Assembly: GCA_007922305.1 (NCBI GenBank)
Contig: ML677385.1
Span: 6,040,336 to 6,104,335 of the forward strand
Reading direction: 5' to 3'
DNA from: Dermatemys mawii
Lineage: Eukaryota > Chordata > Testudines > Dermatemydidae
DNA length: 64,000 bases
In this document: positions 47,647 to 58,319 of the stretch, piece by piece
How the letters are laid out: the number at the start of each line of letters is the position of its first letter
How positions within the stretch are numbered: position 1 is the first letter of the stretch
The notes under the pieces: generated by a model
What the model saw: only the letters and a program-made list of their open reading frames with translations
Databases searched by the model: none
What the model was told of the DNA's origin: nothing
Program-made: the position numbers and the translations under genes

Positions 47647-47719
47647 CAGTGTCAGCAAATTCATTTCAGATGTTGGCTGACCTAATGCTTACAAATCATA
47701 ATTTGAAATTAGGGTCTGA

Positions 47720-48340
47720 ATGAGCTCTCCCCTAACAGCTAGCGATGAGCTACGGGGGAAAGGCTTCAGAACCAGACTGTATTTATATTGTAAACCTCAG
47801 GCTGTCCTCCTAAGGCTCTCCGCCCGAGCAGGGTGCAGAGCCAATGAGACCCAGCAAGCCTCCAGGAAAGAAAACACTCTCACACGCTTACTTTGTACAA
47901 AGGGTCAAATCCACATTCCAAGCTGGATGGGAGTGACACTTTATTGAGTGTGAGCCAAGCGTTACATAGGCTTGAGCAAACAAAGAAAAACATAGTGCAC
48001 ATGTGTGATTTTCTCACCAGCAACTACAAAGGATGCTTTACTTGCTGACTTTGAAGGTTAGAGATGCAGCTACAGCTGCAGTTAGTTACTTTCTAAACTC
48101 TCCTAATCTCGCTAGATAGGAATTACATCTCAAGGCTGAGAAAATTTTGGCAGCAAAGACACTTGTTGATTTAGCAGGCAGCCGGCCAGCTTCTCAAGGC
48201 TCTCAATATGAACACACCTACTCTGCCCTAGCTACCCAGCAGACAGAACTGTCTTGCCTAAGTGATCAGTTTTGGCTGGTGCTGAGTTACAAATCCATTT
48301 TTTGCTTTCCAAAAGTTACACTTAGTATAACTTTTTATTA
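47720..48340 (-). mobile_element. Possible LTR fragment
   Basis: On the minus strand AATAAA (47944-47939, in TCAATAAAGTGTCAC) is followed by GC-rich sequence, an R/U5-like layout. No termini, target duplication or TATA box can be fixed, so this is a weak call. Confidence 0.3.
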
Positions 48341-49531
48341 GTGATGTATCTGAATATTTGGGTGATAATATTTAAACTGTATTATTACATTTATTAACCT
48401 TAATTTGAGATATTGAAGATTATGTACTATTTGTATTTTATTACTTTTTAAACCAAACTTTGTACTTTTGAATAATTTCAGCATTATACCCAGATGAATG
48501 AAACTCTTTCTTTAACCTGTATATTGTGTCAACAGCTGATTACCATGCCTCTCCATGGGGTTCTGCTGCAGTCTTAACCCTGAGCCACTCCTCCCCACCA
48601 GCTATCTAGCTAGCAGCTCTTCAATATATCTTCAACCCACCCCTTAACACAGCTCTCAGTGATTTCAGGTGTTAGTAACTCCAGCTGGTAGTAAGGGAGC
48701 CTCAGTGCTACTGAACCACTAGCCCAAAGCATTAATGATTTCAGTTCTGCAACAAGGCTCCTAATAGAGTCAAAAGTATCTCTATTATTATACAGTGGAG
48801 GCAGAGGGGGGAACAAAGTAGTCCTTCACACCTCAGACAGGACCCACCATACACCTGCTTATTCTACAGCCTCTCTCTTAGGTCACTGGGTTTTGGAATC
48901 CATGTCTAGGGAATGCTACTTATGTGAGGCTGAGTCCCTCTGTCATAAAATGCCAAGTACCAGTCTATAGTCTTTGATTCACATAATCAGGATAACACCA
49001 CTCTATTGCTCCTGTTCCAATAACAAAGAGACTGGGGATCCCACAGGAGCCAAAGTGACCATCATGTTAGGTGGGATGGGTGTGCCCATGCAAACAAGAT
49101 CAGCCTCTGAAGTCCTTTTCCACAACTCACCACCAGATGTCAGGGTAGAGCTCATCCTCACTCTGCTTATACAAGTATAAGGGACAACATGGAAGGAAGC
49201 ACAAAGGAAAAGAAGGTTGTGATTAAGGAGTATGTTAGGCAAAAGTAGTACTTTTGCATTTAATCTAAATCATGGGTCCTACACTGCTTTTATGTGAGTG
49301 TGGTTGTGGAGATGTTGTTGTAAGGATCTGAATGAGGCTAACTGTCCTCTGACTGTTATCACTTTTGTCTTTGTTGTTTATCTACATAACTTGTGTTGTC
49401 AGCAATTTTATTAGGTGTCTCACAACTCTTGGTGGTTTTCTTAAAGACCCAGCTCCTGAAGTCATGTTAATACATAAAAATTTCAGCCTGAAGAAGAACT
49501 CTGACTGGTTCAAAAGATTGTCTTTCTCAGC
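48341..49531. other. Intergenic DNA without recognised features
   Basis: AT-rich; short frames only. No repeat family recognised. Confidence 0.5.
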
Positions 49532-49951
49532 CATAGGTGCCAACTTCCCCCAGAGCTGGTGAGAGCTTGCTCCCCCTGCCCCTGCTCCTGCCCCAAATCC
49601 ACCCTTTCCCTGCCCCCATTCCAACCCCTTCCCCAAAGTCCCTGCCCCAACTCCGCCCCCTCTCTGCCCTTATTGGACCCCTTCCCCGAATCCCAACCCC
49701 CGCCCTTCCTCCTCCTCTGAGCGTGCCGCATGCCTCCTCTTCCCCTGCTCCAGCTGCACGAAACAGCTGTTTCATGTGGCAAGCGCTGGGAGGGAGGGGG
49801 GAGAAGCAGAACCTGACGACGCATTCAGGGGAGGAAGTGGAGGTGGAGTGGAGATGAGCTGGGGTGGGGTGGTATGGCGGAGATGGGAGCTGCACCAATT
49901 TTTTCCTGTGGATGCTCTAGCCCTGGAGCGCCCCAGGAGTCGGTGCCTATG
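49532..49951. mobile_element. hAT-like MITE (CATAGGTGCCAACTT type)
   Basis: Ends CATAGGTGCCAACTTCC and the complement GGAGTCGGTGCCTATG. Flanking octamers TTCTCAGC and CTTTCAGC agree at six of eight. The body is pyrimidine-rich on the left and purine-rich on the right, which gives long chance frames on both strands. Related copies at 42110 and 50883. Confidence 0.8.
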
Positions 49952-50882
49952 CTTTCAGCAACAGAAGTTGTCCAGTTAAATTGCCTCACCCACCTTTTCT
50001 CTCTCTTACAGCCTGGGACCAATATGGCTACAACAACAGGGCAAACAAATCTCAGCTTTCACTTAAAAAAAAAAAAAAGTTTCAGGCCCTTATGGTTGCA
50101 GAGCAAAGCTTGAAAATGTGAACCCTGGAGGCTCAAAACCCAACAGGAAAATAAAAAGAACCCCAGAGTTGCTGGTTTATAAAACACCTTATGACTTTTA
50201 TTTCAACTTCCTGATTTTGGGGGCCTGTTAATGATGGTTTCGGTGGTTAATGTTGGCAATTCTGTAACTTGCTATCCTACTTCTGGAAACAGGAAGGAGA
50301 ACAAGGACCTGTAGCTGGCAGTTCTAGCCTCTTTTATGTTGTTTGTTCTGTTTTGTCGTTTGGATTTGTTTTGCTCCACAAATCACAACAGGGACATGGT
50401 TTGTAAAAGAACTTTCTGTCCCACTCGCTGTGTCTTGTTCTTGTGTTCTCATTTGCTCTCATCTGTGTTTGTTTCTTCCATGGGAAAATATTTGAGCAGA
50501 AACTCCGCTATGAAATTGAACTTTTGATAAACCCTTACACCAGTTTGCCCTGCCAAGTAGGAGTCTGTTTGTCAGTGAAGCCCAGTATAGGACAATAATA
50601 CCATAAATGTACAAAGTGGGAAAACTCTGACCCTTTTCTCTGAGATCTTGGCTAAGATCCAAGTTGTGCTTCTATGAGAGTGAATTTTTTCATCCTGTAT
50701 TCAGTCTCTTGTGGCAAAACCTCCACGTCTTAAAACTGTCTGATGAAACAGACTATACTGTAATGTGCTACTTAAGACAGGCCAAAAATCATGTAACATG
50801 GACCTTTTCTCTATAAGAATTTGTCTTCTAAAATCTCCTGCCTTTGTACTACTTTTTCAGTTCCACTCTTGGTAGTAAGAGC

Positions 50883-51187
50883 CATAGGCACTGATTCAGT
50901 GGGTGCTCCAGGGCTGTAGCACCCATGGGAAAAATATAGGGGGTGCTCAGCATCCACCAGTGGGCCCCTCCGATCAGCTCCTCCACCTCCCTTCCAGTGC
51001 CTCCCATCTGCCACGATCGGCTGTTCGGCGGTGGGCAGGAGGAGTGGACGGAATGGGGCAGGAAGAGGTGTGGTGGGAAGAGGCGGAGCAGGGATGGGAG
51101 CTTGGGGAAAGGGGTGGAGTGGGGGCAGGGCCTGGGGCAGAGCTGCGGTCAAGTACCCCTTGTGAACTCAGAAAGTCGGCGCTTCTG
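50883..51187. mobile_element. hAT-like MITE (CATAGGCACTGATT type)
   Basis: Ends CATAGGCACTGATTC and AAGTCGGCGCTTCTG. Flanked by GTAAGAGC (50875-50882) and GTAAGTGC (51188-51195), seven of eight identical. Shares GTGGGTGCT and GGGGTGGAGTGGGGGCAGG with other members of the family. Confidence 0.82.
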
Positions 51188-51362
51188 GTAAGTGCAGGAG
51201 AACTAGTGACCACCAACATTTTAAGCACCATGTTCTGCAGACTGGTCCTGAGCTGGATTTGATAATGTGGTTCTTAAAAGGCTGCAGCTGTCTGGAGGCC
51301 TGTCTCCACTAGCATTGTCATCAGTGATAGTAGTGAAGTGATGGATCATAAGAAAAAAGTTA

Positions 51363-51572
51363 GGGCTCGTCTGCACTGAAGATGCTACCTCCTGGCATAG
51401 GTACTCTACCTCTCTGAGAGGCAGTCGCTATGACAAGAAAAGCCCTCCTCTTCACATAGCACTTGCTATACTGGGAGATAGGTATAGCTGTAGTGCTCAA
51501 GGATGTGGATTTTCCACACCCAAGAGTGATGTATTTGTACGGACCTAAGTTTGTAGTGTAGACCAGGGCTTA
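51363..51572. mobile_element. MITE with GTCTACACT-type ends, copy 1
   Basis: GGGCTCGTCTGCACTGAA on the left and TTTGTAGTGTAGACCAGGGC on the right are inverted. Related to 55707-56000. Contains GATGTGGATTTTCCACACCC, shared with the second copy. Confidence 0.65.
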
Positions 51573-51774
51573 GTGTATGAGGCTCAGGAGTTTATGACTT
51601 GCTAAAAGCCAATAGACAGTTGATGACAAGCATGTTAGCAAGTGGTGCAGCTGTATAGATAGGCCTAAACTGTATTTAGCATTATAGGCTCAATCACAGT
51701 TTCTGAAATGGTGCTGAACATAGTGGGGTCCCATCTATACTTGCACTTATCTGTTTTCAGCACTGCATCAGCTT

Positions 51775-51905
51775 TGTCTGTTGTGAGAAGTGGATAGATT
51801 TCCATAAACCCACGAAAGCTTATGTTCAAATAAATTTGTTAGTCTTTAAGGTGCCACAAATATTTCTTGTTCTCTTTGTGGATACAGACTAATAGGGCTG
51901 CTAGT
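51775..51905 (+). mobile_element. PLE tail fragment, plus strand
   Basis: Contains ACCCACGAAAGCTTATGTTC, AATTTGTTAGTCTTTAAGGT and GCCACAAATATTTCTTG, ending GGATACAGACTAATAGGGCTG, the shared tail of reptile PLEs. GAAA (51814-51817) is followed by AGC-TTAT-GTT then C, the same short stem III as at 2109. The CTGANGA box is lost. Confidence 0.75.
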
Positions 51906-52096
51906 TTGAAAGATTTCCTAAAGTAGATTGGGCTTTTCTGAATTTTTAGCACAGCTACTAGTGACAGAATCCAAGTGCCTTATTTTGCTGCCATAGTGGT
52001 GAAAGTATTGGACCCTAGAAGGAGCCTTGACTCCTAATTCTCTGCTCTAACCGCTGGACAGCACTTCACCTATTTAACAAACCCTATTAACCATAA

Positions 52097-52310
52097 GCGA
52101 CAAAGAGTCTTATAGCACCTTATAGACTAACAGATGTTTAGGAACATAAGTTTTCGTGGGAGAAGACCCACATTGTCACATTCATCTAATGAAGTGGGTC
52201 TTCTCCCACGAAAGCTTATGTTCCTAAACATCTGTTAGTCTATAAGGTGCTACAAGACTCTTTGTTGCTTTTGCAGATCCAGACTAACATGGCTACCCCT
52301 CTGATACTGG
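52097..52310. mobile_element. Foldback pair of PLE tails
   Basis: The left arm (52097-52172, minus) and right arm (52190-52268, plus) are near-perfect inverted copies: CTTATAGACTAACAGATG pairs with CATCTGTTAGTCTATAAGG, and CGTGGGAGAAGACCCAC with GTGGGTCTTCTCCCACG. The right side continues to the usual PLE 3' end GACTAACATGGCTACCCCTC. Between the arms are about 17 bases. Confidence 0.88.
52186..52223 (+). ncRNA. Hammerhead-ribozyme-like core, best copy
   Basis: CTAATGA (52186-52192, consensus CUGANGA with G to A), one spare A, GTGGG-TCTTCT-CCCAC stem II (52194-52209), GAAA (52210-52213), AGC-TTAT-GTT stem III (52213-52222, one G-U pair), then C (52223) as the cleavage position. The stem I partner is not evident. 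The mutated core suggests it no longer cleaves. Confidence 0.45.
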
Positions 52311-53290
52311 ACACCTATTAATCATTTCACACAGGGAATAATGATTTCCTGATGCCAGACCATAATTGTAAACACCAGTCCAAAAGTCCATTTAATGAGA
52401 TGTACTATTAGGGCTTACAGGACATAGAGAACATACCTAAAATCTGCAGAATGGAATTGAAAAATGAAACAGAAAACACTCAGTGTGGATTTCTGTGATA
52501 CTTCCTCTGTAGTTCCTGACATTTTTGATGCACTAATGGAATGTGTGCTTCAACCAGTGAGGGCTGACAACTCCCTTCTTACTGTGTCAAGAGGCTGGGC
52601 AAATTCCAAAGCCTTGCTCTATTATTAGCCTTCACACTGCTGACATACAGAGAGATTCGTCAGAAGGACGATCATTTGGAGGCATGTGTGCCTGCTTTAG
52701 GGATTTACAGTATTTACAATGTGACAGACAGGTCCAGTGTGAAAAGTTGTCAGCCTTGCCATTGAACTGCCTGTGTTCCTAAGTATCCTGTCCTTGTTTG
52801 CAGCTTCTTTATGTGAGCAGGAACAGTCTCATTTCTGTCAGCAAACCTGGACTCCTAGACTAAGCTAATCAAAGACAGCTCAAATAACTGCCAAAGGCCT
52901 CAGATAAACATATTACTGGGCTAGCCCTAGACTACTTTCAGAGCTTAGTGGTTTGGAAACCAGTGTGTTAGGTTGACTCAGGTGCTCTCCTATCTAAACA
53001 GCAGGCAGATGCTTTTAGCATCTTTGAAGGAAGGCAGGGAGGAACACTGTGCTGTTACTCCTTTCCCAGCCAGCCTTTAAGTTGCTTTCGAATCTTGCAG
53101 ACTACTTGTCTTCTCATCTGAACCATATTGAGAGCCACCATTCATACAGGAAAAGTCTCTAATTTTTAGGATCAGCTGCTATACACATAGACATTAATAA
53201 AGATTCTGTACATTAGTCAAATATAACAGTGGCAGGGATATTATTTTAGTTTGACCACTGGGACCCCATGTTTATTACCCTTCCCCCATA
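52311..53290. other. Intergenic DNA without recognised features
   Basis: No gene-like frames and no named repeat. Confidence 0.5.
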
Positions 53291-53294
53291 CCAT

Positions 53295-53560
53295 GTTTTA
53301 TAATTTATTTATATTATGGTAGAATCTAGAAGCCCCAACTAAGATTAGAGCCCATTGCTTAGACACTTTACATATCTGTAGTAAGCTACAGTGCCTACCT
53401 TGAAGAGTTTACAGTCTCACTAGACAAGGCAGATAAACTGAGGGGAGGTGGCTCAGTGAGGGGAAGTGACTTGCCCAAGATTACACAGGAAGTCAGTGGC
53501 AGAGTCAGGGCTTGAAACTTGGGATCTTGACTCCAATCCCAGGACCCTTCCCTAGCCACC
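53295..53560 (+). repeat. MIR-type SINE
   Basis: Ordered words GCCCATTGCTTAGACACTTT, GAAGAGTTTACAGTCTC, GTGACTTGCCCAAGATTACA and GTCAGTGGCAGAGTCAGGG follow the amniote MIR-like consensus. The longest such copy in the window. Confidence 0.7.
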
Positions 53561-55700
53561 AAATCTCACGCCTCTTTTCCTCATGAATCTCACTTAAATG
53601 ATTGTCTTTGAAGTTTAGAAAAGTATTTTAAACATTTTCCCACATTCTAATAATTTTGGGGTGTAGTCCATCCTTCTGGTGGTTATTAATAACAATTAAA
53701 AATAGGAATTTTTAGTTATGTGTGTATAAGAAATAACTCCATTTTATCTAGCTAAAGATTCACAGCTTCAAAGTGAAGCAAGTTCCAATTCAGAGTAATC
53801 ACCATCTTTGAATGAAGTAGACCTGGTTTATACCCTGTTTTTGAATGAGTATAACTATGTTGTTAAGGGTGTGATTAAAAAAAAGATACAAGTATACAAC
53901 CCCAAGTTTGGGCAGTTATACCAGTTGTTCGCAGATCCCATGCAGGAGTAAGCTGTACTGTTATAACTGCGTCCACACCAAAGGAGTTGTAATTCTTTTA
54001 ACTATGCTGGTATAGTTAAAGGCATACAAGTTGAGTGTGTAGAAGGCAGTGATAATAATGAATTAAACTTAAAAAACCCCATACATTTTCCTGTGTCTCT
54101 GCTGTAATGGGGATCAGAAAGGTGGTGAAATAAAAGGGAGAAAACCCCAATTACTGTAGACAAGTCTTTTTCACCCGCACAAGGGTCTGTCACCTGTGAA
54201 GTATCTATCCAGTCCACTCCTCTTACCTAGGTACGTATGTATGCAGGCAAAGAAGAGGAGAGAAACAAAGCTCTTTGGAAACACAAACAGTTTATTTGGG
54301 AATAGCAACAAATATAAAAAAGGGGAAAAACTATTAACCATAAATACATAACAAACAGTTGTGGTTGCCACTATGGGTATTAAACCAGGGCCCCAAATAC
54401 CCCTCACGTGATAATAAGTAAAATAAAGGGAACCAAAATACCCCAATACTCTATTCTGTCAGAGGCTTCTGGACAAATGATGTTAAAATGCTGTTTCTTT
54501 CATAGCTGGTGTTCGGAGTGCCCTGGACCTCAAATGGCCTGACGACCGATTTTGGACCGAGGTGAGAGGAACACAGGATCGGACTGGACCTGGAACCAGG
54601 TAAGTTAGTGACTCTAGATATGCAGGATACCGAACAGATAAGTTCAATTAGCTGGTATACGCCCTCCTTGACAATGCTGGCCTCTTGGTCCGTCGCCGCG
54701 CAAAGGAACTGCACTCAACTGCCTCTCAGATGGACAGCGACAGCTAACAGTTGTGGAATCCTTTCTATAAGCACGAGGGCACCAAAGTTCCACAGTGACT
54801 CCAGCTGGAACTGAATTTCACATGAGAATCCATCAGCTCTTTCCGCCCTTAGTGCAAAGCGTGCAAAAATGTCCAAGAGAACATAACTTAACCTCAGCAT
54901 TGAACAATTGTCATAATTATCAATACAAACAGTACTAAAACATCATAGAACACACCACACACAAATTTTCATCCAATATTGTCAGGAAAGTAATTCAGAT
55001 TTCTATACGATGAATGCTAATTTTAGCTGAATTAAAATATAATGAACAAACCCTCTGAAAACATTCTTGATGAATTTATCAAACAAGCCCTGGGGAATAG
55101 ACAAAGCAAATGTGACTTGTGTAGGGTGTCACAAGGCAGAGAGATAAGAAACAGTAGCACATTCATTGATTAGACATTTTAAATTGGTTTCACTATGAAC
55201 AGAGCACTCTTTTAGCGCCATCTTATGGTCTGAAATAAAGCTGCATTCTCTGCAGATTGATATTCCCCTCTGCAGTCCCACACAAAGGTAAAATTAAACC
55301 AAAACAATCCAGATCAGCATTTCACTTTATATCCTTCCCTGTCAGGTTCCAGTTCTGACCCACTACAGATTTTTCTATTGTGTACAGTAAACATTGGCCC
55401 AGAGCTGCCTAGATGATGACTGTAGCTGAGCCAGAGCTAAGGGGCGATGGCAATTTGCAGGTAATTTTAGAGAAATGTGCAGGGTTTCCCTTCCCTCCAA
55501 TCTACAGAATTTCTGTGGGGAGTTATAAATTTGTTTCCTATCTTAACTGACCCAGCTTTTAAATTTTAATAAGAGGTAAAAGCTTATTCACAACAGTATA
55601 TTATTTTATTATAATCTGCCTACATTGATGCTAGACTAAATTTTATAGAAAATCTCACAAGATGGTGCATGTTTTGAAGGTAATCTCTGCAAGGGTGAGA
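53561..55700. other. Intergenic DNA with a possible LTR-like stretch
   Basis: Around 54150-54900 the sequence is less AT-rich and has AATAAA on the minus strand (54296-54291) and a long minus frame (54451-54714). It could be a retroelement LTR, but no termini or duplications can be shown and the frame matches nothing I know. Confidence 0.3.
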
Positions 55701-55706
55701 GACTTA

Positions 55707-56000
55707 GGGCTTGTCTACACTTAAAGTGCTACAGAAGCACAGCTTCAGGGCTGAGCAGCACAGCTGTAGAGCTTCACTGTAGACACTTCCTCTACCAATG
55801 GGAGGAATTCTCCTGTCAGTGTAGGTAATCCACTTCCCCAAGAGGCTGTAGCTAGATAGATGGAAGAATTCTTCTGCTGATTTATCACTGTCTACACCAA
55901 GGATTAGGTCAGTTTAACTATATCACCCAGGTGTGTGGATTTTTCACACCCTGAGTGATGTAGCTGAGTCAACCTAACACTTAAGTGTAGACTAGACTAA
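55707..56000. mobile_element. MITE with GTCTACACT-type ends, copy 2
   Basis: GGGCTTGTCTACACTTAAAG and CTTAAGTGTAGACTA are inverted ends. Flanks GACTTAG and GACTAAG suggest a decayed duplication. Shares GTGTGGATTTTTCACACCCT with copy 1 at 51363-51572. Confidence 0.75.
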
Positions 56001-56455
56001 GGCCAAAATTTGTAAATTTGAGTACTTAAAATCAGGCTCCAAAATCCATATTTAGGCACATAAATAAAAGTAGTCTGATTTTTCAAAGTTGTTGAGCATC
56101 TCCTATTCCCATGTACTTTGATGGAAATTGTGTGTATTAAATACTCCTGTAAATCAGCCCACTTGTATTTACATAAAATCACATTCTGCACTGGGTCTTG
56201 CCTGTTATTAATACCTGTTGTGGGCTGGGAGAACCTACTTAAGTCAAACCAGACTGGTTTGAGAAAGGCAATGTAAGAAGTTAATTGTGGTTTTTTGAGG
56301 GGGAAGACAATTAAAAATGTGTTTCCGGTAATAAATCACAGAAAACCACCCTGGAAACAGTCACCTCTTATGTGAGAAGTGCTAGAATTTGAGACTTCAC
56401 AGACATCTCTTACCCTTGCAGTTGCAGTGATTACCTTCAAAACATGAACCATACA

Positions 56456-56573
56456 TAAGATGACCAGATTTCAATTGTGAAAAAATGGGACAGGGGGGTA
56501 ATAGGCACCTATATAAAAAAACATCTCAAAAAATGGGACTGTCCCTTTAAAAATGGGACATCTGGTCACCCTA
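56456..56573. mobile_element. hAT MITE (TAGGGTGACCAGA type), copy 3
   Basis: TAAGATGACCAGATTTC to GACATCTGGTCACCCTA, 118 bp, reverse to copies 1 and 2. Perfect 8-bp duplication ACCATACA (56448-56455, 56574-56581). Confidence 0.93.
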
Positions 56574-57030
56574 ACCATACATAAACCACCCGAAACAATA
56601 GCTCTGTATGAACTGCTCCCATGCATCTCACAAACCTTTGGAAGCATAAACAGGAATTCAGCTGCAAGCCACTAAAAGGTTTTTCTACCATATAAGGATT
56701 TCATCTTACTTAACCAATATTCTGTAACTAAGTTTTGGAGCCAGCTGAGGGCACTTTTCCTAGGGACCCACTAAGTGTAGTTTTATTAGCTGGCTTTCAT
56801 TTTGTGCTTTCCTTCTGTATTGGATATGAAGATTGTTAAATTTAGGATAACTGTATTGAGGCACTTCACTTTGAAGTGAAAGAAACTGAATTCTAATCTC
56901 GGAGGAGACTGAGTCAGAAGTGGGGGAAGAGATGAGTATCTAGTCAAGGGCATCCAGAAAGAGCAGTGTTTATCCCTTAACAATGCCATAAAGGTGATGA
57001 CATAGGTCATTGTGGGTATGGAATGAGTGC

Positions 57031-58310
57031 TGTGGTTCCCTGCCGTCCCAGAGAGGGACGAGCTTCTCCGTACACCAAAGTGGGCGGAGCTGGTGAATTC
57101 TATGCCCGCCCCCAGAGGTCAAGACGCAGGACAGGAAGTATAAAAGCCCAAGCCCAGAGCTCACTAGAGGGACAGCTGTCAGAGAGGCCAGATGCTGATG
57201 GCCTAGCTCCTGGTTTATGAGACCCTGGCAATCAGCTGACTCGATGACTGGCTAGACTGGCCATTGCCTGATGCCGACCAGAGCCCATAGGAGCTGCCAA
57301 ACCTATCCCCCGCCAGCTATCCTAAGGACCTGCCATACCTACCCCTCACAAGTTACCCACAGGACCTGCCAAACCTATCCCTCACTAGCTACCCTAAGGA
57401 GCTGCTAATCCTGCTCCTCGCCAGTACCCTGAGTAGCTGCCAAGCTTACCCTTTGCTAGTTACCCTGAGGAACACGTGGTGCTTGACCCCTTGGAGAACA
57501 CCATCCGGACCCAGGTACCTCTAGAGGGGGAGTTAGCAAGTAGCCCGGAGGCAGTCGACCCTAGTCTGGGTGGAGCACTGCCTGAGCCTATGTCAGGGTG
57601 TTGCGTCCAGGATCCTCACTGACGCAGCAGCCGATCTTCTGCCGCTGCTAGGGCCCTGGGCTGCGACACATTGGAGTGGGAAGGCCTGCGTCCCCCCTGC
57701 CACCCAACTTGTGGGTGTCAGTCTCCCCCTCTGCCAGGCCCTTCGGAGCCAGGAGTCTGGACTTGCTTAGCTGTTTGCTCAGCCCTGCCAGAGGGCCTGA
57801 GCCACTGACTCTTTCCGCCCTGCCCTGTCCCGGCCTGCTTGTTATATAACAGTTGCTCAGCTCCTGTTTGAGGACCTGAGCCTGTGACTCACTACTACTC
57901 GCTCATCGGCGTGAATGACTGTTATGTTTTGCCTCTACTGCTGCTGTGGCACAAGACCATCCAGGCTAATTCCCCAACATAACGAAAGGAAGTAGGTTTC
58001 AGAGTAGCAGCCGTGTTAGTCTATATCTGTAAAAAGAACAGGAGTACTTGTGGCACCTTAGAGACTAACAAATTTATGTGGGCATAAGCTTTCGTAGCCT
58101 ATAGCCCATTTCATCGGATGCATAGAATGGAACACACAGTAGGTAGGATATATATACACACAGAAGATATGTAAAGGTAGAAGTTGCCATACCAATTGTA
58201 AGAGGCTCTAAGGTGTCACAAGTACTCCTGTTTTTTTCTTTTAAGGAAGTAGCGAGGCGGTGTGGTTCCCCATCACTCCGGAGAGGGACAAACCTTTCTG
58301 CAGAGCCACA
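57031..58310 (+). mobile_element. LTR-like element with about 50-bp direct terminal repeats
   Basis: The sequence TGTGGTTCCC...GAGAGGGACGA...CACCA (57031-57078) returns as TGTGGTTCCC...GAGAGGGACAA...CCACA (58261-58310). A TATA box (GTATAAAAGC, 57138-57147) gives the plus strand. The interior is GC-rich and has a loosely repeated CTGCCAAACCTATCC / GAGCTGC unit at 57290-57460. It has no gag or pol coding. A PLE tail (57995-58242) interrupts it, so the original was about 1.0 kb. Short direct repeats and a non-coding interior suggest a non-autonomous LTR element, but the class is unsure. Confidence 0.5.
57995..58242 (-). mobile_element. PLE tail insertion with 9-bp duplication
   Basis: Flanked by identical AAGGAAGTA (57986-57994, 58243-58251). 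Starts, on the plus strand, GGTTTCAGAGTAGCAGCCGT, the PLE 3' end reversed, and has AACAGGAGTACTTGTGGCAC near 58040 mirrored by GTGTCACAAGTACTCCTG near 58213, so the insert is itself a partial foldback. Minus-strand CATCCGATGAAATGGGC and TACGAAAGCTTATGC (58119-58082) are a decayed hammerhead-like core. Confidence 0.88.
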
Positions 58311-58319
58311 TAACCTTAA

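Noticed and set aside
49510..49898. Long Pro/Gly/Arg-rich frames
   Set aside because: Composition effect of a pyrimidine/purine-skewed MITE.
54451..54714. 87-codon minus-strand frame as a gene
   Set aside because: No recognisable homology, no splice or promoter context; possibly part of a retroelement.
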